A stretch of DNA of 64,000 nt from Candidatus Pelagibacter sp. (GCA_028101445.1 JAOHKR010000001.1:62001-126000); one strand, 5' to 3'. Positions 20,246 through 29,705 are shown, counted from the first letter of the stretch. Made by a program: numbers and translations. The notes: generated by a model from the sequence alone, not told the origin.

Positions 20246-20953
20246 AAAGTTATTGATAAAATTTACCAATGAAATAGCGCTAATTACAGCAGTATCTGAC
20301 CTTAGAATGTTTCTAGATATTGTAAAAGGCACAACGTTAGAATTTGCAAGGATCAGCTCTCGTTCTGGAGGCGAAAAATCTCCTTCAGGACCGATAAGAA
20401 TTGATAAAGTTTTAGCTTCTTTAAGCACTTCTGTTTTAAGATTTTCTTTAGAATTAACATCCGCAAATAATAATTTAGAAGAATCATCTAAATTTTTTAA
20501 ATAATCTCTAAGCTTTGTTACTTCAGATAATTGAGGTGGAATTAATTGATTAGACTGTTCAGTAGCTTCAACCACAATTTTATTTGCTCTTTCAAAGTTT
20601 AACTCTTTTACTTCAGTTCTTTCCGATACTATTGGAATTATTTTACTTACACCAAGTTCTGTAGCTTTTTGTAAAATAGTGTCCATCGGACTTTTCTTTA
20701 CTAAGCAGATAGCTAACTCGATATTAGAATTTTTAATTGATTCTTTTAATTTATTTAAAAATTTTACTTCAACTCGATCTCTATCTAAAAAGACTATCTC
20801 ACTTAGCCATTCTCCATCTTTATTGAAAAAATTTATGTTAGAACCTCTTTTTAACCTCATTACATTAACAACGTAATGAGTATGCTCTTTAGATAGTAAG
20901 CCTGTTGTATTTTCAGTTATATTTTCTGGGTGGAATAATCTAATATTACTCAT
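20240..20953 (-). CDS. rsmE: 16S rRNA m3U1498 methyltransferase
   Basis: RsmE methylates U1498 of 16S rRNA with SAM. The roughly 237-residue SPOUT protein has MRLKRG and HYVVNVMRL near its PUA-like N-terminal part and the knot signature LIGPEGDFSPPERELI. I start it at ATG 20953 (MSNIRLFHP); a TTG three codons earlier is less likely. It is divergent from the HAD gene with only 17 bases between starts, so the two promoters must overlap. Confidence 0.93.
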   Translation of the reverse strand: MSNIRLFHPENITENTTGLLSKEHTHYVVNVMRLKRGSNINFFNKDGEWLSEIVFLDRDRVEVKFLNKLKESIKNSNIELAICLVKKSPMDTILQKATELGVSKIIPIVSERTEVKELNFERANKIVVEATEQSNQLIPPQLSEVTKLRDYLKNLDDSSKLLFADVNSKENLKTEVLKEAKTLSILIGPEGDFSPPERELILANSNVVPFTISRNILRSDTAVISAISLVNFINNFH

Positions 20954-20970
20954 TAATATCAATTTAAGTT

Positions 20971-21633
20971 ATGAAAAATATTAAAGCAATAATTTTTGAT
21001 GCATATGGCACTCTTTTTGATGTCAATTCAGCTGCAGAAAAATGTAAAGATAAAATCGGTAGTAAGTGGGAAGGTTTTGCTAATTATTGGAGAACTACTC
21101 AACTAGAATACACTTGGCTTAGAAGTTTAATGAATAGACATAAAGATTTTTGGCAAATAACAGAGGATAGTTTGGATAAATCAATGAAAGCTTTTGATAT
21201 TGATGCTTCAATGAAAAATGAATTGCTAAATCTCTATAAAGTGCTCTCTCCTTTTAAAGAAGTTCCTGAAGTATTAAAAACACTTAAAGAAAAAAATTAT
21301 AAACTTGGCGTTCTTTCAAATGGCACACCTGCTCTTCTTAATGAATTAATTGAAAGTAATAATTTAAAAAATGTATTTGATGATATTTTTTCAATTGAAG
21401 AAGTTGGAATTTATAAACCAGACTCAAAAGTTTACGACATGCCAATTAAAAAATATAAAATACAAAAAGATGAAGTTGCATTTTTAAGTGCAAATACCTG
21501 GGATGTGTCCGGAGGTGGAAATTATGGTTATAACTCTATTTGGGTGAATAGAAATAATAATATTTTTGATAATCTTGATTATAAACCTAAAAATGAAATT
21601 AAAAATTTGAAGCAACTATTAGATATTATCTAA
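20971..21633 (+). CDS. Haloacid dehalogenase type II-like HAD hydrolase
   Basis: The 220-residue protein has all four HAD motifs: IFDAYGTLFDV (nucleophile Asp and the type II GTLFD), VLSNGTP, the Lys in YKPDSKVY, and the closing SANTWDVSGGGNYGY. The last segment resembles L-2-haloacid dehalogenase (SSNxWDxxGA). The substrate cannot be told from sequence; phosphoglycolate-like phosphatase activity is an alternative. It converges on hxlR with an 8-base overlap. Confidence 0.85.
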   Translation: MKNIKAIIFDAYGTLFDVNSAAEKCKDKIGSKWEGFANYWRTTQLEYTWLRSLMNRHKDFWQITEDSLDKSMKAFDIDASMKNELLNLYKVLSPFKEVPEVLKTLKEKNYKLGVLSNGTPALLNELIESNNLKNVFDDIFSIEEVGIYKPDSKVYDMPIKKYKIQKDEVAFLSANTWDVSGGGNYGYNSIWVNRNNNIFDNLDYKPKNEIKNLKQLLDII

Positions 21634-21985
21634 TTCTGCTTTCCTCAAAATTTTTATTTAATTTAGTTGATATTGTTCTGCTATTTCTTCTGTTCCACTC
21701 ATCTAATGATCTTAGCACTGGAATAACCGAAGTTCCAAAATCTGTTAAGGAATATTCTACTTTTGGCGGCACAACTTGAAAAACTTTTCTATTTATCAAA
21801 CCGTCGATCTCAAGTTCTTTTAGTTGTTTTGATAACATTTGCTGGGTGACTGTTTGCAAAACTTTTTTTAATTCACCAAATCTATTTTTTTTGTTTTGAT
21901 ATAATAAAAATACAATTCTTATTTTCCATTTTCCTCCTAGGAAATAGACAGCTCTTTCTGCTGGACATTGTGCAATGTGTTTCAT
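21626..21985 (-). CDS. HxlR (DUF24)-family winged-helix regulator with N-terminal Cys
   Basis: The 119-residue DNA-binding protein matches the HxlR family: GGKWKIRIVFLL, FGELKKVLQTVTQQMLSKQL as the recognition helix region, and VEYSLTDFG. A single Cys at residue 7 (AQCPAERA) sits where redox- and quinone-sensing members such as YodB and QorR keep their sensor thiol. It is transcribed away from a CDGSH-pirin-quinone reductase set and probably controls them and itself from the 90-base intergenic region. Confidence 0.88.
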   Translation of the reverse strand: MKHIAQCPAERAVYFLGGKWKIRIVFLLYQNKKNRFGELKKVLQTVTQQMLSKQLKELEIDGLINRKVFQVVPPKVEYSLTDFGTSVIPVLRSLDEWNRRNSRTISTKLNKNFEESRIR

Positions 21986-21998
21986 GGTATGTTTTTAT

Positions 21999-22008
21999 AT
22001 ACTAGTAT
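21999..22008. promoter_or_regulatory. Palindrome ATACTAGTAT, candidate HxlR-regulator operator
   Basis: A perfect 10-base palindrome lies 14 bases upstream of the hxlR start and 68 bases before the CDGSH gene. Divergent HxlR-type regulators usually bind such sites. The same 10-mer recurs in the accA-glcB intergenic region at 46026-46035. Binding is inferred only. Confidence 0.4.
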
Positions 22009-22075
22009 GATTTATTAACTTGTTATATTTATATCAAGCATTTAAATATAATCAAATTAAAATAGGAGAATTAAA

Positions 22076-22315
22076 ATGGCTAAACCAGAAAGAGCAGGAG
22101 ATGCACCTATCGGTGTTGATGTAGTAGAAGGTAAATCTTATTATTGGTGCACTTGCGGAAAAAGTTCAAAACAACCTTTCTGTGATGGCTCACATACAGG
22201 ATCAGAATTTGGACCACTAACTTATAAAGCAGATCAGTCTAAAAAAGTTTTTTTCTGCACTTGTAAAGCAACTAAAGATCAACCAATGTGTGATGGGTCA
22301 CATAACGCTAAATAA
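22076..22315 (+). CDS. Tandem CDGSH iron-sulfur protein
   Basis: The 79-residue soluble protein carries two CDGSH 2Fe-2S sites. The first uses Cys25, Cys27, Cys36 and His40 (CTCGKSSKQPFCDGSH). The second uses Cys61, Cys63, Cys72 and His76 (CTCKATKDQPMCDGSH). Such dual-domain bacterial proteins bind two labile clusters and are linked to redox or iron homeostasis. AGGAG lies just before the start. It leads the pirin-quinone reductase-DUF1289 set and faces the HxlR regulator. Confidence 0.93.
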   Translation: MAKPERAGDAPIGVDVVEGKSYYWCTCGKSSKQPFCDGSHTGSEFGPLTYKADQSKKVFFCTCKATKDQPMCDGSHNAK

Positions 22316-22320
22316 TTTTT

Positions 22321-23163
22321 ATGAAGAATATTGAAGTAAAAAAGATTGTACAAGCGATAGAAACATCAGATGGCGCTGGAGTAAAATTAAAGAGAAGTAT
22401 AGGGACACCTGAGGCAAATTATATTGATCCTTTCTTAATGTTAGATGAGTTTGGATCGGAAAATAAAGATGATTATATCGCTGGTTTTCCACCCCACCCT
22501 CATAGAGGAATAGAAACTGTAACTTACATGCTTAAGGGTGAGTTCGAACATGAAGATAGTACTGGTGCTAAAGGAATAATGTCATCTGGTGATGTACAAT
22601 GGATGAAAACAGGAAGAGGAATTATTCACTCTGAAATGCCAGCTATGTCAGATGGTAAATTGTTAGGATTTCAGCTTTGGGTAAATATGCCAGCTAAGTT
22701 AAAGAAAAACAAACCTGAATATATTTATATCAAAGGAAATGAATTGGGAACTCATAAGGATAGTGAAAAAGTAGTGAAGGTTATTGCTGGTAAATACGAA
22801 AAAGCCGAAGGACCAGAAAAAAATCATAACGTTGAACCGATATACTTTCATATTATTTTAAATGAAGGAAAAGAATTTATTTGTGATGTGCCTGAAAGTC
22901 ACAACAGTTTTATTTATTTGCTAAAAGGTGAGTTGAAGATCGGTGAACAAGATCACGCTAAAACAAGTAATTCAAATTTAATATTATTAGAAAGAGGAAA
23001 TAAACTAATAGTAAAAGCTAATAAAAATACTGAATTTTTATTTATCGCTGGTAAACCAATAGGTGAACCAATAGCTAGAGGCGGTCCATTTGTAATGAAT
23101 ACCAAAGCAGAAATTTTAGAAGCTGTTCAAGACTATAATAACGGAACATTTGCTAAATATTAA
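22321..23163 (+). CDS. Pirin-family cupin protein
   Basis: The 280-residue bicupin has the pirin metal site in its N-terminal domain: PPHPHRGIETVTYMLKG supplies two His, and the later HSEMP and Glu residues complete it. Bacterial pirins are often quercetin dioxygenases or redox-responsive partners; the actual activity is not evident. It begins 5 bases after the CDGSH stop and precedes a quinone oxidoreductase, which suggests a role in electrophile or quinone stress. Confidence 0.92.
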   Translation: MKNIEVKKIVQAIETSDGAGVKLKRSIGTPEANYIDPFLMLDEFGSENKDDYIAGFPPHPHRGIETVTYMLKGEFEHEDSTGAKGIMSSGDVQWMKTGRGIIHSEMPAMSDGKLLGFQLWVNMPAKLKKNKPEYIYIKGNELGTHKDSEKVVKVIAGKYEKAEGPEKNHNVEPIYFHIILNEGKEFICDVPESHNSFIYLLKGELKIGEQDHAKTSNSNLILLERGNKLIVKANKNTEFLFIAGKPIGEPIARGGPFVMNTKAEILEAVQDYNNGTFAKY

Positions 23164-23187
23164 AAGTTAAAGTACGTTTCTCAGGAA

Positions 23188-24162
23188 ATGACTAAATCAA
23201 TAATCATAAAAAAAAATGGTGGACCTGAAGTATTAGAACTTCAAGATGTTGCTGTAGGATCTCCAGGACCAGATGAAATTAAAGTTACTAATCATGCGAT
23301 CGGATTGAATTATATTGATACCTACCACAGATCAGGTTTGTATCCTCTTCCACTTCCTAGTGGAATTGGATTAGAAGCTGCTGGTAAAATCGATGAAGTT
23401 GGGTCTGATGTAACTGAATTTAGCAAAGGTGATAACATTGCTTATGCATCAACGCCTATTGGTTCTTATTCTCAACAAAGAATTATACCTGCAAAAAATG
23501 TTGTTAAAATTCCGGATGGAATTTCTTACGAGTTAGCAGCAACACTTATGACCAAAGGTTTAACAACTCATTACTTGATTTGTAAAACTTACAAACTTCA
23601 AGCAGGAGAAACTATTTTATTTCACGCAGCAGCAGGTGGTGTTGGCCAAATATTTGCTCAATGGGCAAACAGTATCGGAGCAAAAGTGATTGGGACAGTT
23701 GGTTCAGATGAAAAAATTGAAATTGCAAAAGCTAATGGCTACGCTCATGTTATTAATTACTCAAAAGATGATTTTGCAAAAGAAGTTATGAAGATCACAA
23801 ACAATGAAGGTGTTTCTGCCGTTTTTGACGGAGTTGGAAAAAATACCTTCAAAGGTTCAATAGCAAGTTTAAAACCAAGAGGTTTGATGGCAAGTTTCGG
23901 AAATGCATCAGGACCCCTTGATCCAGTTAATGTTCCAAAAGATATTCAGCCAAAGGGTCTTTATTTAACTAGACCTTCAATTGCCCAGTATTTTACTAAT
24001 AGAAAAGAGCTGCAAGCAGGAGCGGACGCTGTTTTTGAAAAAATTAAATTTGGAATGATTAAAATCAAAATTTTTAAAAAATATAAATTAGCTGATGCAA
24101 AACAGGCCCATGAAGACTTAGAGTCAAGAAAACTTACAGGTCCTGCTATTTTAATTCCTTAA
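23188..24162 (+). CDS. qor: NADPH:quinone oxidoreductase, zinc-independent MDR family
   Basis: The 324-residue medium-chain dehydrogenase/reductase lacks the zinc ligands of alcohol dehydrogenases and has the QOR signature NYIDTYHRSGLYPLPLP and the nucleotide-binding AAAGGVGQ (near residues 150-157). It would reduce quinones or other electrophiles with NADPH. Position next to an HxlR regulator recalls the QorR-qor arrangement known in actinobacteria. Its stop overlaps the start of the DUF1289 gene (TAATG). Confidence 0.92.
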   Translation: MTKSIIIKKNGGPEVLELQDVAVGSPGPDEIKVTNHAIGLNYIDTYHRSGLYPLPLPSGIGLEAAGKIDEVGSDVTEFSKGDNIAYASTPIGSYSQQRIIPAKNVVKIPDGISYELAATLMTKGLTTHYLICKTYKLQAGETILFHAAAGGVGQIFAQWANSIGAKVIGTVGSDEKIEIAKANGYAHVINYSKDDFAKEVMKITNNEGVSAVFDGVGKNTFKGSIASLKPRGLMASFGNASGPLDPVNVPKDIQPKGLYLTRPSIAQYFTNRKELQAGADAVFEKIKFGMIKIKIFKKYKLADAKQAHEDLESRKLTGPAILIP

Positions 24163-24425
24163 TGAATAACAAAGTTATATCTCCCTGTATTAGTATTTGT
24201 AGAACTGATCCAGTCACAGGGTACTGTTATGGTTGTGCTAGAACTAATGATGAAAAAAAAATTTGGAAAAATGAGGATACTCAAGATCAGTGGAAAGAAA
24301 AAAATTTAAAAATAATTTTAACTAGAATGCAAGGCTGGCAGCTAGAAACATTTAAAGAATCTTATGAACATAAAAAAAATAAAGGAATATCTTTATTTAA
24401 AAAAGACCAGTTAAAAAATAAATAA
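24162..24425 (+). CDS. DUF1289-family small cysteine-rich protein
   Basis: The 87-residue protein matches DUF1289: SPCISICRTDPVTGYCYGCART with Cys9, Cys13, Cys22 and Cys25 forming a likely zinc or iron-sulfur site, followed by the W-containing helix. The function is unknown. It starts on the qor stop, so it is translationally coupled to that gene. The Lys-rich tail after residue 60 is probably unstructured. Confidence 0.87.
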   Translation: MNNKVISPCISICRTDPVTGYCYGCARTNDEKKIWKNEDTQDQWKEKNLKIILTRMQGWQLETFKESYEHKKNKGISLFKKDQLKNK

Positions 24426-24427
24426 AA

Positions 24428-24838
24428 TTATAAATCTCTTTTCATCGAGTCCATGTCGCTCAAATGATATTTCAAAGCTTGATTTGAAAGCCTAATCTCT
24501 TGTAAAAATAAAAAAATAGATATGATCATACAAATACAACATCCTGCAAAAATTAGTCTGGCAAGTTGAAGATACCCCATATAAAGCATTAGAACAGTAG
24601 TCATATTAAAAAGAAATCCAAAAGCTGCAAAGCCCATTGTATATTTAAGCAAATTAGTTCTATTGTTAAGAACGTGTAATTGATTTTCCCACTCTGGTGG
24701 TGTTCTTTTATCGAAAGTTAATTGATCATGTAATTTTCTAATTAATCCACTTAAAGTATGAAATCTATTACTATACATGGTCATCATCAAAGGGATGGCT
24801 GGAAACATCAATGCTGCAACTGTGTAATCTATATCCAT
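24428..24838 (-). CDS. DUF2721-family membrane protein
   Basis: The 136-residue protein has three predicted helices (about 8-22, 68-88, 92-112) and the family pattern ALMFPAIPLMMTMYSNRF followed by LSGLIRKLHDQ. The function of DUF2721 proteins is unknown. It converges on the DUF1289 gene with 2 bases between stops and is divergent from ubiA. Confidence 0.75.
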   Translation of the reverse strand: MDIDYTVAALMFPAIPLMMTMYSNRFHTLSGLIRKLHDQLTFDKRTPPEWENQLHVLNNRTNLLKYTMGFAAFGFLFNMTTVLMLYMGYLQLARLIFAGCCICMIISIFLFLQEIRLSNQALKYHLSDMDSMKRDL

Positions 24839-24891
24839 ATCGAATCAAATTGATTATGTAGATAGTGTTTGATATTTACAAGTAGAATTTC

Positions 24892-25752
24892 ATGAAACAT
24901 TTAAAAATATTTATAGAGTTAACCAGATTAAATAAGCCAATTGGTTTTATGCTTTTATTCTGGCCCTGTTCTTGGGGATTAGCATATGCATATTCAATAA
25001 ACAAAGATTTTAATTTATTTATTCATTATTTCGTTTTATTTTTTCTTGGTTCAGTTCTAATGAGAAGCGCTGGATGTATAGTCAATGATATAGTTGATAA
25101 AGACTTCGATAAAAAAGTTAAAAGAACAAAAATAAGACCCATCGCAGCAGGTGAGATATCTATAAAACGTTCCCTGATCTATGTGCTTATTCTTTGTGGT
25201 TTAGCTTTTATTATTTTATTACAATTTAATTTTCTTACTATACTGCTTGGAATGGGTTCAATGATTTTTGCTTTTACATATCCATTTATGAAAAGAATTA
25301 CTCACTGGCCTCAACTATTTTTAGGAATTACATTTAATTGGGGTTTAATAATGTCTTGGGCAGCGATAAACAATGGTGTTTCTCCAGAAATAATCATCCT
25401 TTACATATCAGCCATATTTTGGACATTGGGCTATGACACCATTTACGGAGCTCAAGATATGTCTGATGATGAAATAATTGGTTTAAAATCAACCTCAATA
25501 AAATTTAAAAATTATATAAAATTATTTGTGTTAAGCTGTTACTTGATAACTTCTTCTTTAATAATCTTTTTGTTTAAAGATATTATCGGATTTAATACCT
25601 TTTCATTATTGTTATTTATTTTTTTTCTAAGTCTAGTTTATCAAGTGTTTTATTTTGACCAGTTTCAACCAAAAAAATGTTTAAAAATTTTTAAAGCAAA
25701 TAATTACTCGGGGCTTATATTTTTTTTAGGCATTTTTTTAATAAATTACTAA
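24892..25752 (+). CDS. ubiA: 4-hydroxybenzoate polyprenyltransferase
   Basis: UbiA attaches the polyprenyl tail to 4-hydroxybenzoate in ubiquinone synthesis. The 286-residue membrane protein has both Asp-rich motifs, NDIVDKDFDKKVKRT near residue 65 and YDTIYGAQDMSDDE near residue 185, and the RLNKPIGFMLLFWPC start region. It is divergent from the DUF2721 gene and begins a co-directional run into lipid A genes. Confidence 0.95.
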   Translation: MKHLKIFIELTRLNKPIGFMLLFWPCSWGLAYAYSINKDFNLFIHYFVLFFLGSVLMRSAGCIVNDIVDKDFDKKVKRTKIRPIAAGEISIKRSLIYVLILCGLAFIILLQFNFLTILLGMGSMIFAFTYPFMKRITHWPQLFLGITFNWGLIMSWAAINNGVSPEIIILYISAIFWTLGYDTIYGAQDMSDDEIIGLKSTSIKFKNYIKLFVLSCYLITSSLIIFLFKDIIGFNTFSLLLFIFFLSLVYQVFYFDQFQPKKCLKIFKANNYSGLIFFLGIFLINY

Positions 25753-25753
25753 A

Positions 25754-27496
25754 ATGGAAATTAAAGAATTAAAGCAAATATTAAAAAGATTATATCGCGA
25801 ACATATAAGATTTCATTTAAAGAGAATTTTTATAGCTTTAATACTATCCTTAATTGTAGCTGGAAGTACCTCTGGTATTGCTTGGCTGCTTGACCCTGCT
25901 GTAAAAAAAATTTTTATTGATCAAGATAGAGTTTTTGCTTGGTCAATTCCTTTGTTAATTATTTTAACATTTTCTAGTAAGGGGTTTTCTCTATACTTTG
26001 CTAGGGTATATCTAATAAGAGTTGGGGAAGAAATAGCAGGACAATTACAAAAAAAAATTGCAAATAATATTTTAACCTCAGATATTCAAACATTAGATAA
26101 TAGGCATTCTGGCAAATATATTTCTAATATAATGTATGACTGTCATCATGTTAAATCATTAGTTAGTACAGGTGTGTTAAACTTAATGAAAGATACATTC
26201 TCAGTGATTGCTTTGGTCACTTTAATGTTTTATCAAAATTGGAAACTTGCTAGCTTTGCAATTTTAATGATGCCGCTTGCTGGAGGTTTAGCAAAATCTC
26301 TTGGAAAAAGAATTGCTAAAGCGACAGCAAAAGCAGGAGAGTCTTCTGGAAATTTAGCTACTTTTTTATCAGAAATTTTCAAAGGTGCTAGAATTATTAG
26401 AATTTATCAAAAAGAAAAAGATGAAAATCATAAAGCTGGAAAGGTCATAGATGATTTAGTAGAAAAAAATATTAAAATTGGCAGCATTATAATAAGAGCT
26501 ACACCGTTAATGGAAACATTAACAGGTATAATGATAGCTGGTTTTATATTCTTTTCGGGTAAACTTATTGCTTCGGGAGAATTAGCTGTTAATAATTTCT
26601 TCTCTTTTCTAGCAGCTATGATGTTAGCTTATCAACCTATTCGATCCTTAGCCACTCTCAATATGGCTGTTTACCAAGGCGCTGCTGCGTTTAATAGAAT
26701 TAATTCTATTACAGACAAAAAAATTATTGCTCAATCAAATAATAGCTTACCTGATTTAATCATCAAAAATTCAGACATAGAGTTTAACAATGTGCATTTC
26801 AAATATGAGACTACCAATGAAAAAGCTCTCAAAGATATAAATCTTAATATAAAAGGAAATACTATGGCTGCATTTGTTGGTCATAGTGGTGCGGGCAAAA
26901 GCACAATTATTAATCTTTTGCCTAGATTTTATGATCCTCAAAATGGCTTTATCAAAATTGATAGTCAAGATATTTCAAAAATTAAACTTAGTTCTTTAAG
27001 AAAGAATATTTCTTTAGTTAGTCAAGATGTTATTCTTTTTGACGATACGATAATAAACAATATTAAATTCGCTAAAGAAGATGCTTCTATAGAAGAGATT
27101 AAAAAAGCCTGCAAATTTGCAGCGGCCGAGGAATTTATTGAAAAATTACCAAATAATTATAATACTATGATTGGCGAAAATGGGGTTAGACTTTCTGGTG
27201 GTCAAAAACAAAGACTTTCAATTGCCAGAGCAATATTAAAAGAGTCTCCAATAATCTTATTAGATGAAGCCACTTCCTCTCTTGATGCAGACTCTGAAGA
27301 AATTGTTCAACACGCAATCAAAAACTTAACAAAAAATAAAACTACATTAGTGATCGCCCACAGGCTTTCGACAATTCATGATGCAGATAAAATTTTTGTT
27401 TTGAATAAAGGTAAAATAGTCGACTCAGGTAATCACGATTATTTGATAAAAGAATGTAAAGAATACAAGTCATTATACGAGAAACAATTAAAATAA
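25754..27496 (+). CDS. msbA: MsbA-like lipid A-core flippase, ABC transporter
   Basis: The 580-residue half-transporter has an N-terminal six-helix exporter domain and a C-terminal ATPase with Walker A GHSGAGKST, signature LSGGQKQRLSIARAI, Walker B IILLDEATSSLD and the H-loop AHRLSTI. MsbA-type proteins flip lipid A-core across the inner membrane. The neighbours waaA, lpxK and an acyltransferase strongly support this over a drug exporter. It starts 1 base after the ubiA stop. Confidence 0.9.
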   Translation: MEIKELKQILKRLYREHIRFHLKRIFIALILSLIVAGSTSGIAWLLDPAVKKIFIDQDRVFAWSIPLLIILTFSSKGFSLYFARVYLIRVGEEIAGQLQKKIANNILTSDIQTLDNRHSGKYISNIMYDCHHVKSLVSTGVLNLMKDTFSVIALVTLMFYQNWKLASFAILMMPLAGGLAKSLGKRIAKATAKAGESSGNLATFLSEIFKGARIIRIYQKEKDENHKAGKVIDDLVEKNIKIGSIIIRATPLMETLTGIMIAGFIFFSGKLIASGELAVNNFFSFLAAMMLAYQPIRSLATLNMAVYQGAAAFNRINSITDKKIIAQSNNSLPDLIIKNSDIEFNNVHFKYETTNEKALKDINLNIKGNTMAAFVGHSGAGKSTIINLLPRFYDPQNGFIKIDSQDISKIKLSSLRKNISLVSQDVILFDDTIINNIKFAKEDASIEEIKKACKFAAAEEFIEKLPNNYNTMIGENGVRLSGGQKQRLSIARAILKESPIILLDEATSSLDADSEEIVQHAIKNLTKNKTTLVIAHRLSTIHDADKIFVLNKGKIVDSGNHDYLIKECKEYKSLYEKQLK

Positions 27497-27499
27497 CTT

Positions 27500-28774
27500 A
27501 TGATTAAATTTTACAGAATAATTACTACTCTTCTGTATCCTTTTTTTATTTTGTTAATAATCTTACGTAAATTTTTCAACAAGGAAGATAGGCTTAGATA
27601 TAAAGAAAAAATTTTTTCATCAAAATTTAATGTATTAAAAAGAAAAAATATTCCATTAATTTGGTTTCACGCAGCCAGTATTGGGGAATTTAAAAGTATT
27701 TTACCTATTATAGAAAATTTAATTAGTAGTGGAAAATCTTTTGAATTTTTGGTTACAACCACAACTTTAACTTCAGCAAATTTAGCTAAGGAAGAATTAA
27801 AAAAATTTAACAATGCTCATCACAGGTTTCTACCTATTGATGTAAAGTTTCTAATGCAAAATTTTATAAATATGTGGAAACCTTCTGCAATATTTTTAGT
27901 AGACTCTGAAATTTGGCCAAATCTAATAATGACAGCAAAAGAAAAAGGAATTCCTATAATGTTATTAAATGCTAGAATAACTTTAAAATCTTTCAAAAGA
28001 TGGAATTTAATTTCTAAACATGCAAAAAATATTTTTGAATCATTTCATTTTTCACTTACATCAAACCAGGAAACAAAAAAATTTCTAGAAAAGTTAAACG
28101 GAAAAAATATTTTTTATACTGGCAATATAAAGCTAGCTAGCAAAATATATCCAAATAAAAATATAAATAAAGATTATCTAACCAAAAACAAATTTTGGTT
28201 TGCTGCCAGCAGTCATGATGGTGAAGAAATTTTTTTTTTAAAAACACATCAAAAACTTAAAAAAAAATTTGAGAAAATAACTACTATTATTGCACCAAGG
28301 CACATCAGTAGAGTTCGCTCTATTAAAAAATTATGCGATCGTTTTCATTTCAAATCCCAAATACTTAATAAAAACGAATATATATTGGAAGGTAATGAAA
28401 TTATCATAATTAATTCATTTGGTGAGCTAGCCAGTTATTTTGAATGTGCGAAAAGTGTTTTTATCGGAAAATCACTTTTAAAAAGATTGGAAAGAGTGGG
28501 AGGACAAAATCCCGTGGATGCAGCAAAACTTGGTTGCAAGATATATCATGGACCTTTTGTCTATAATTTTGAAGAAATTTATTCAATTTTAGAAGAAAAT
28601 AAAATTTCAAATAAAATAGAAACTGTTGATGAGTTAGCTGAGAATCTCTTTATTGACCTTGAGCAAACCAAAAAAAATACTCAACGATTTTCAGATAAAA
28701 TGGATAACTTGGGTAAAAAAACATTAACTGATACTATGAGTTATATTAATAACTTTTTATTTAATGAAATTTAA
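27500..28774 (+). CDS. waaA: 3-deoxy-D-manno-octulosonic acid (Kdo) transferase
   Basis: The 424-residue GT30 glycosyltransferase has an N-terminal membrane anchor, then IWFHAASIGEFKS with the catalytic Glu, VDSEIWPN, and the C-terminal GGQNPVDAAKLGC nucleotide-sugar site. It moves Kdo from CMP-Kdo to lipid A precursor. kdsB, which makes CMP-Kdo, is at 51.8-52.6 kb. It overlaps lpxK by 11 bases. Confidence 0.94.
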   Translation: MIKFYRIITTLLYPFFILLIILRKFFNKEDRLRYKEKIFSSKFNVLKRKNIPLIWFHAASIGEFKSILPIIENLISSGKSFEFLVTTTTLTSANLAKEELKKFNNAHHRFLPIDVKFLMQNFINMWKPSAIFLVDSEIWPNLIMTAKEKGIPIMLLNARITLKSFKRWNLISKHAKNIFESFHFSLTSNQETKKFLEKLNGKNIFYTGNIKLASKIYPNKNINKDYLTKNKFWFAASSHDGEEIFFLKTHQKLKKKFEKITTIIAPRHISRVRSIKKLCDRFHFKSQILNKNEYILEGNEIIIINSFGELASYFECAKSVFIGKSLLKRLERVGGQNPVDAAKLGCKIYHGPFVYNFEEIYSILEENKISNKIETVDELAENLFIDLEQTKKNTQRFSDKMDNLGKKTLTDTMSYINNFLFNEI

Positions 28775-29705
28775 TAAACCAAAATTTTGGGATACAAAAT
28801 TTAACCTCATAGCATTTATTTTATTACCATTTGCACTGATAGTGCAATTGATTGTTTTTTTTAGGAAAAAATTTATTAAAAGTAAGAAATTCAATATACC
28901 TATTATTTGTATTGGAAATATATATTTAGGAGGGACAGGTAAAACTCCTGCTTCGATATATATTGGTAATCAACTTTTAGAATTAAAAAAAAACCCAGTA
29001 ATAATAAGAAAATTTTATAAAAATCAAAAAGATGAATATGATTTAATTAAAAAAAATTTTAATAATATTATCATTAATAAAAAAAGAGCTTCCGCTATAT
29101 TGGAGGCGCAAAAAATGAATTATGATGCGGTTATTCTTGATGATGGATTTCAAGATTACTCTATAAAGAAAGATCTAAACATTATTTGCTTTAATCAAAA
29201 TCAACTTATCGGGAATGGGCAGGTGCTTCCCTCAGGGCCTCTAAGAGAAAACCTGAATTCACTTATTGAAGCAAATATAGTTTTAATAAATGGGAAAAAA
29301 GATAATAATTTTGAAAATAAGATTTTAAAAATAAATAAAAATATAGAAATTTTTTATTCATATTATAAACCTGAAAATATAGATCAATTTAAAAATAAAG
29401 AATTACTTGCTATAGCAGGTATCGGAAATCCAGAGAATTTCTTTAGATTAATTAAAGAAAGTAATTTAAATATTAAAAAAAAACTAATTTTTCCGGATCA
29501 TTATGAATTTACAGAGACTGAAGTTCAAAATATTATAAAAGAAGCTAAAGAAAAAAACTATCACATAATAATGACTGAAAAAGACTACTATAAAATTAAA
29601 AATTTTAATAAAGATGAATTAAAATATTTAAAAGTATATCTTGAAATAGAAAAAAAAGAAAAATTTGTAAAAAGAATCACAGAGTTATATGATAAAAAAA
29701 ATTAA
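28764..29705 (+). CDS. lpxK: Tetraacyldisaccharide 4'-kinase
   Basis: LpxK phosphorylates the lipid A disaccharide at the 4' position. The 313-residue protein has an N-terminal hydrophobic anchor, the P-loop GNIYLGGTGKTP and the conserved VILDDGFQDYSIKKD. It overlaps waaA by 11 bases and the following acyltransferase by 17 bases, consistent with coordinated lipid A synthesis. Confidence 0.94.
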   Translation: MKFNKPKFWDTKFNLIAFILLPFALIVQLIVFFRKKFIKSKKFNIPIICIGNIYLGGTGKTPASIYIGNQLLELKKNPVIIRKFYKNQKDEYDLIKKNFNNIIINKKRASAILEAQKMNYDAVILDDGFQDYSIKKDLNIICFNQNQLIGNGQVLPSGPLRENLNSLIEANIVLINGKKDNNFENKILKINKNIEIFYSYYKPENIDQFKNKELLAIAGIGNPENFFRLIKESNLNIKKKLIFPDHYEFTETEVQNIIKEAKEKNYHIIMTEKDYYKIKNFNKDELKYLKVYLEIEKKEKFVKRITELYDKKN

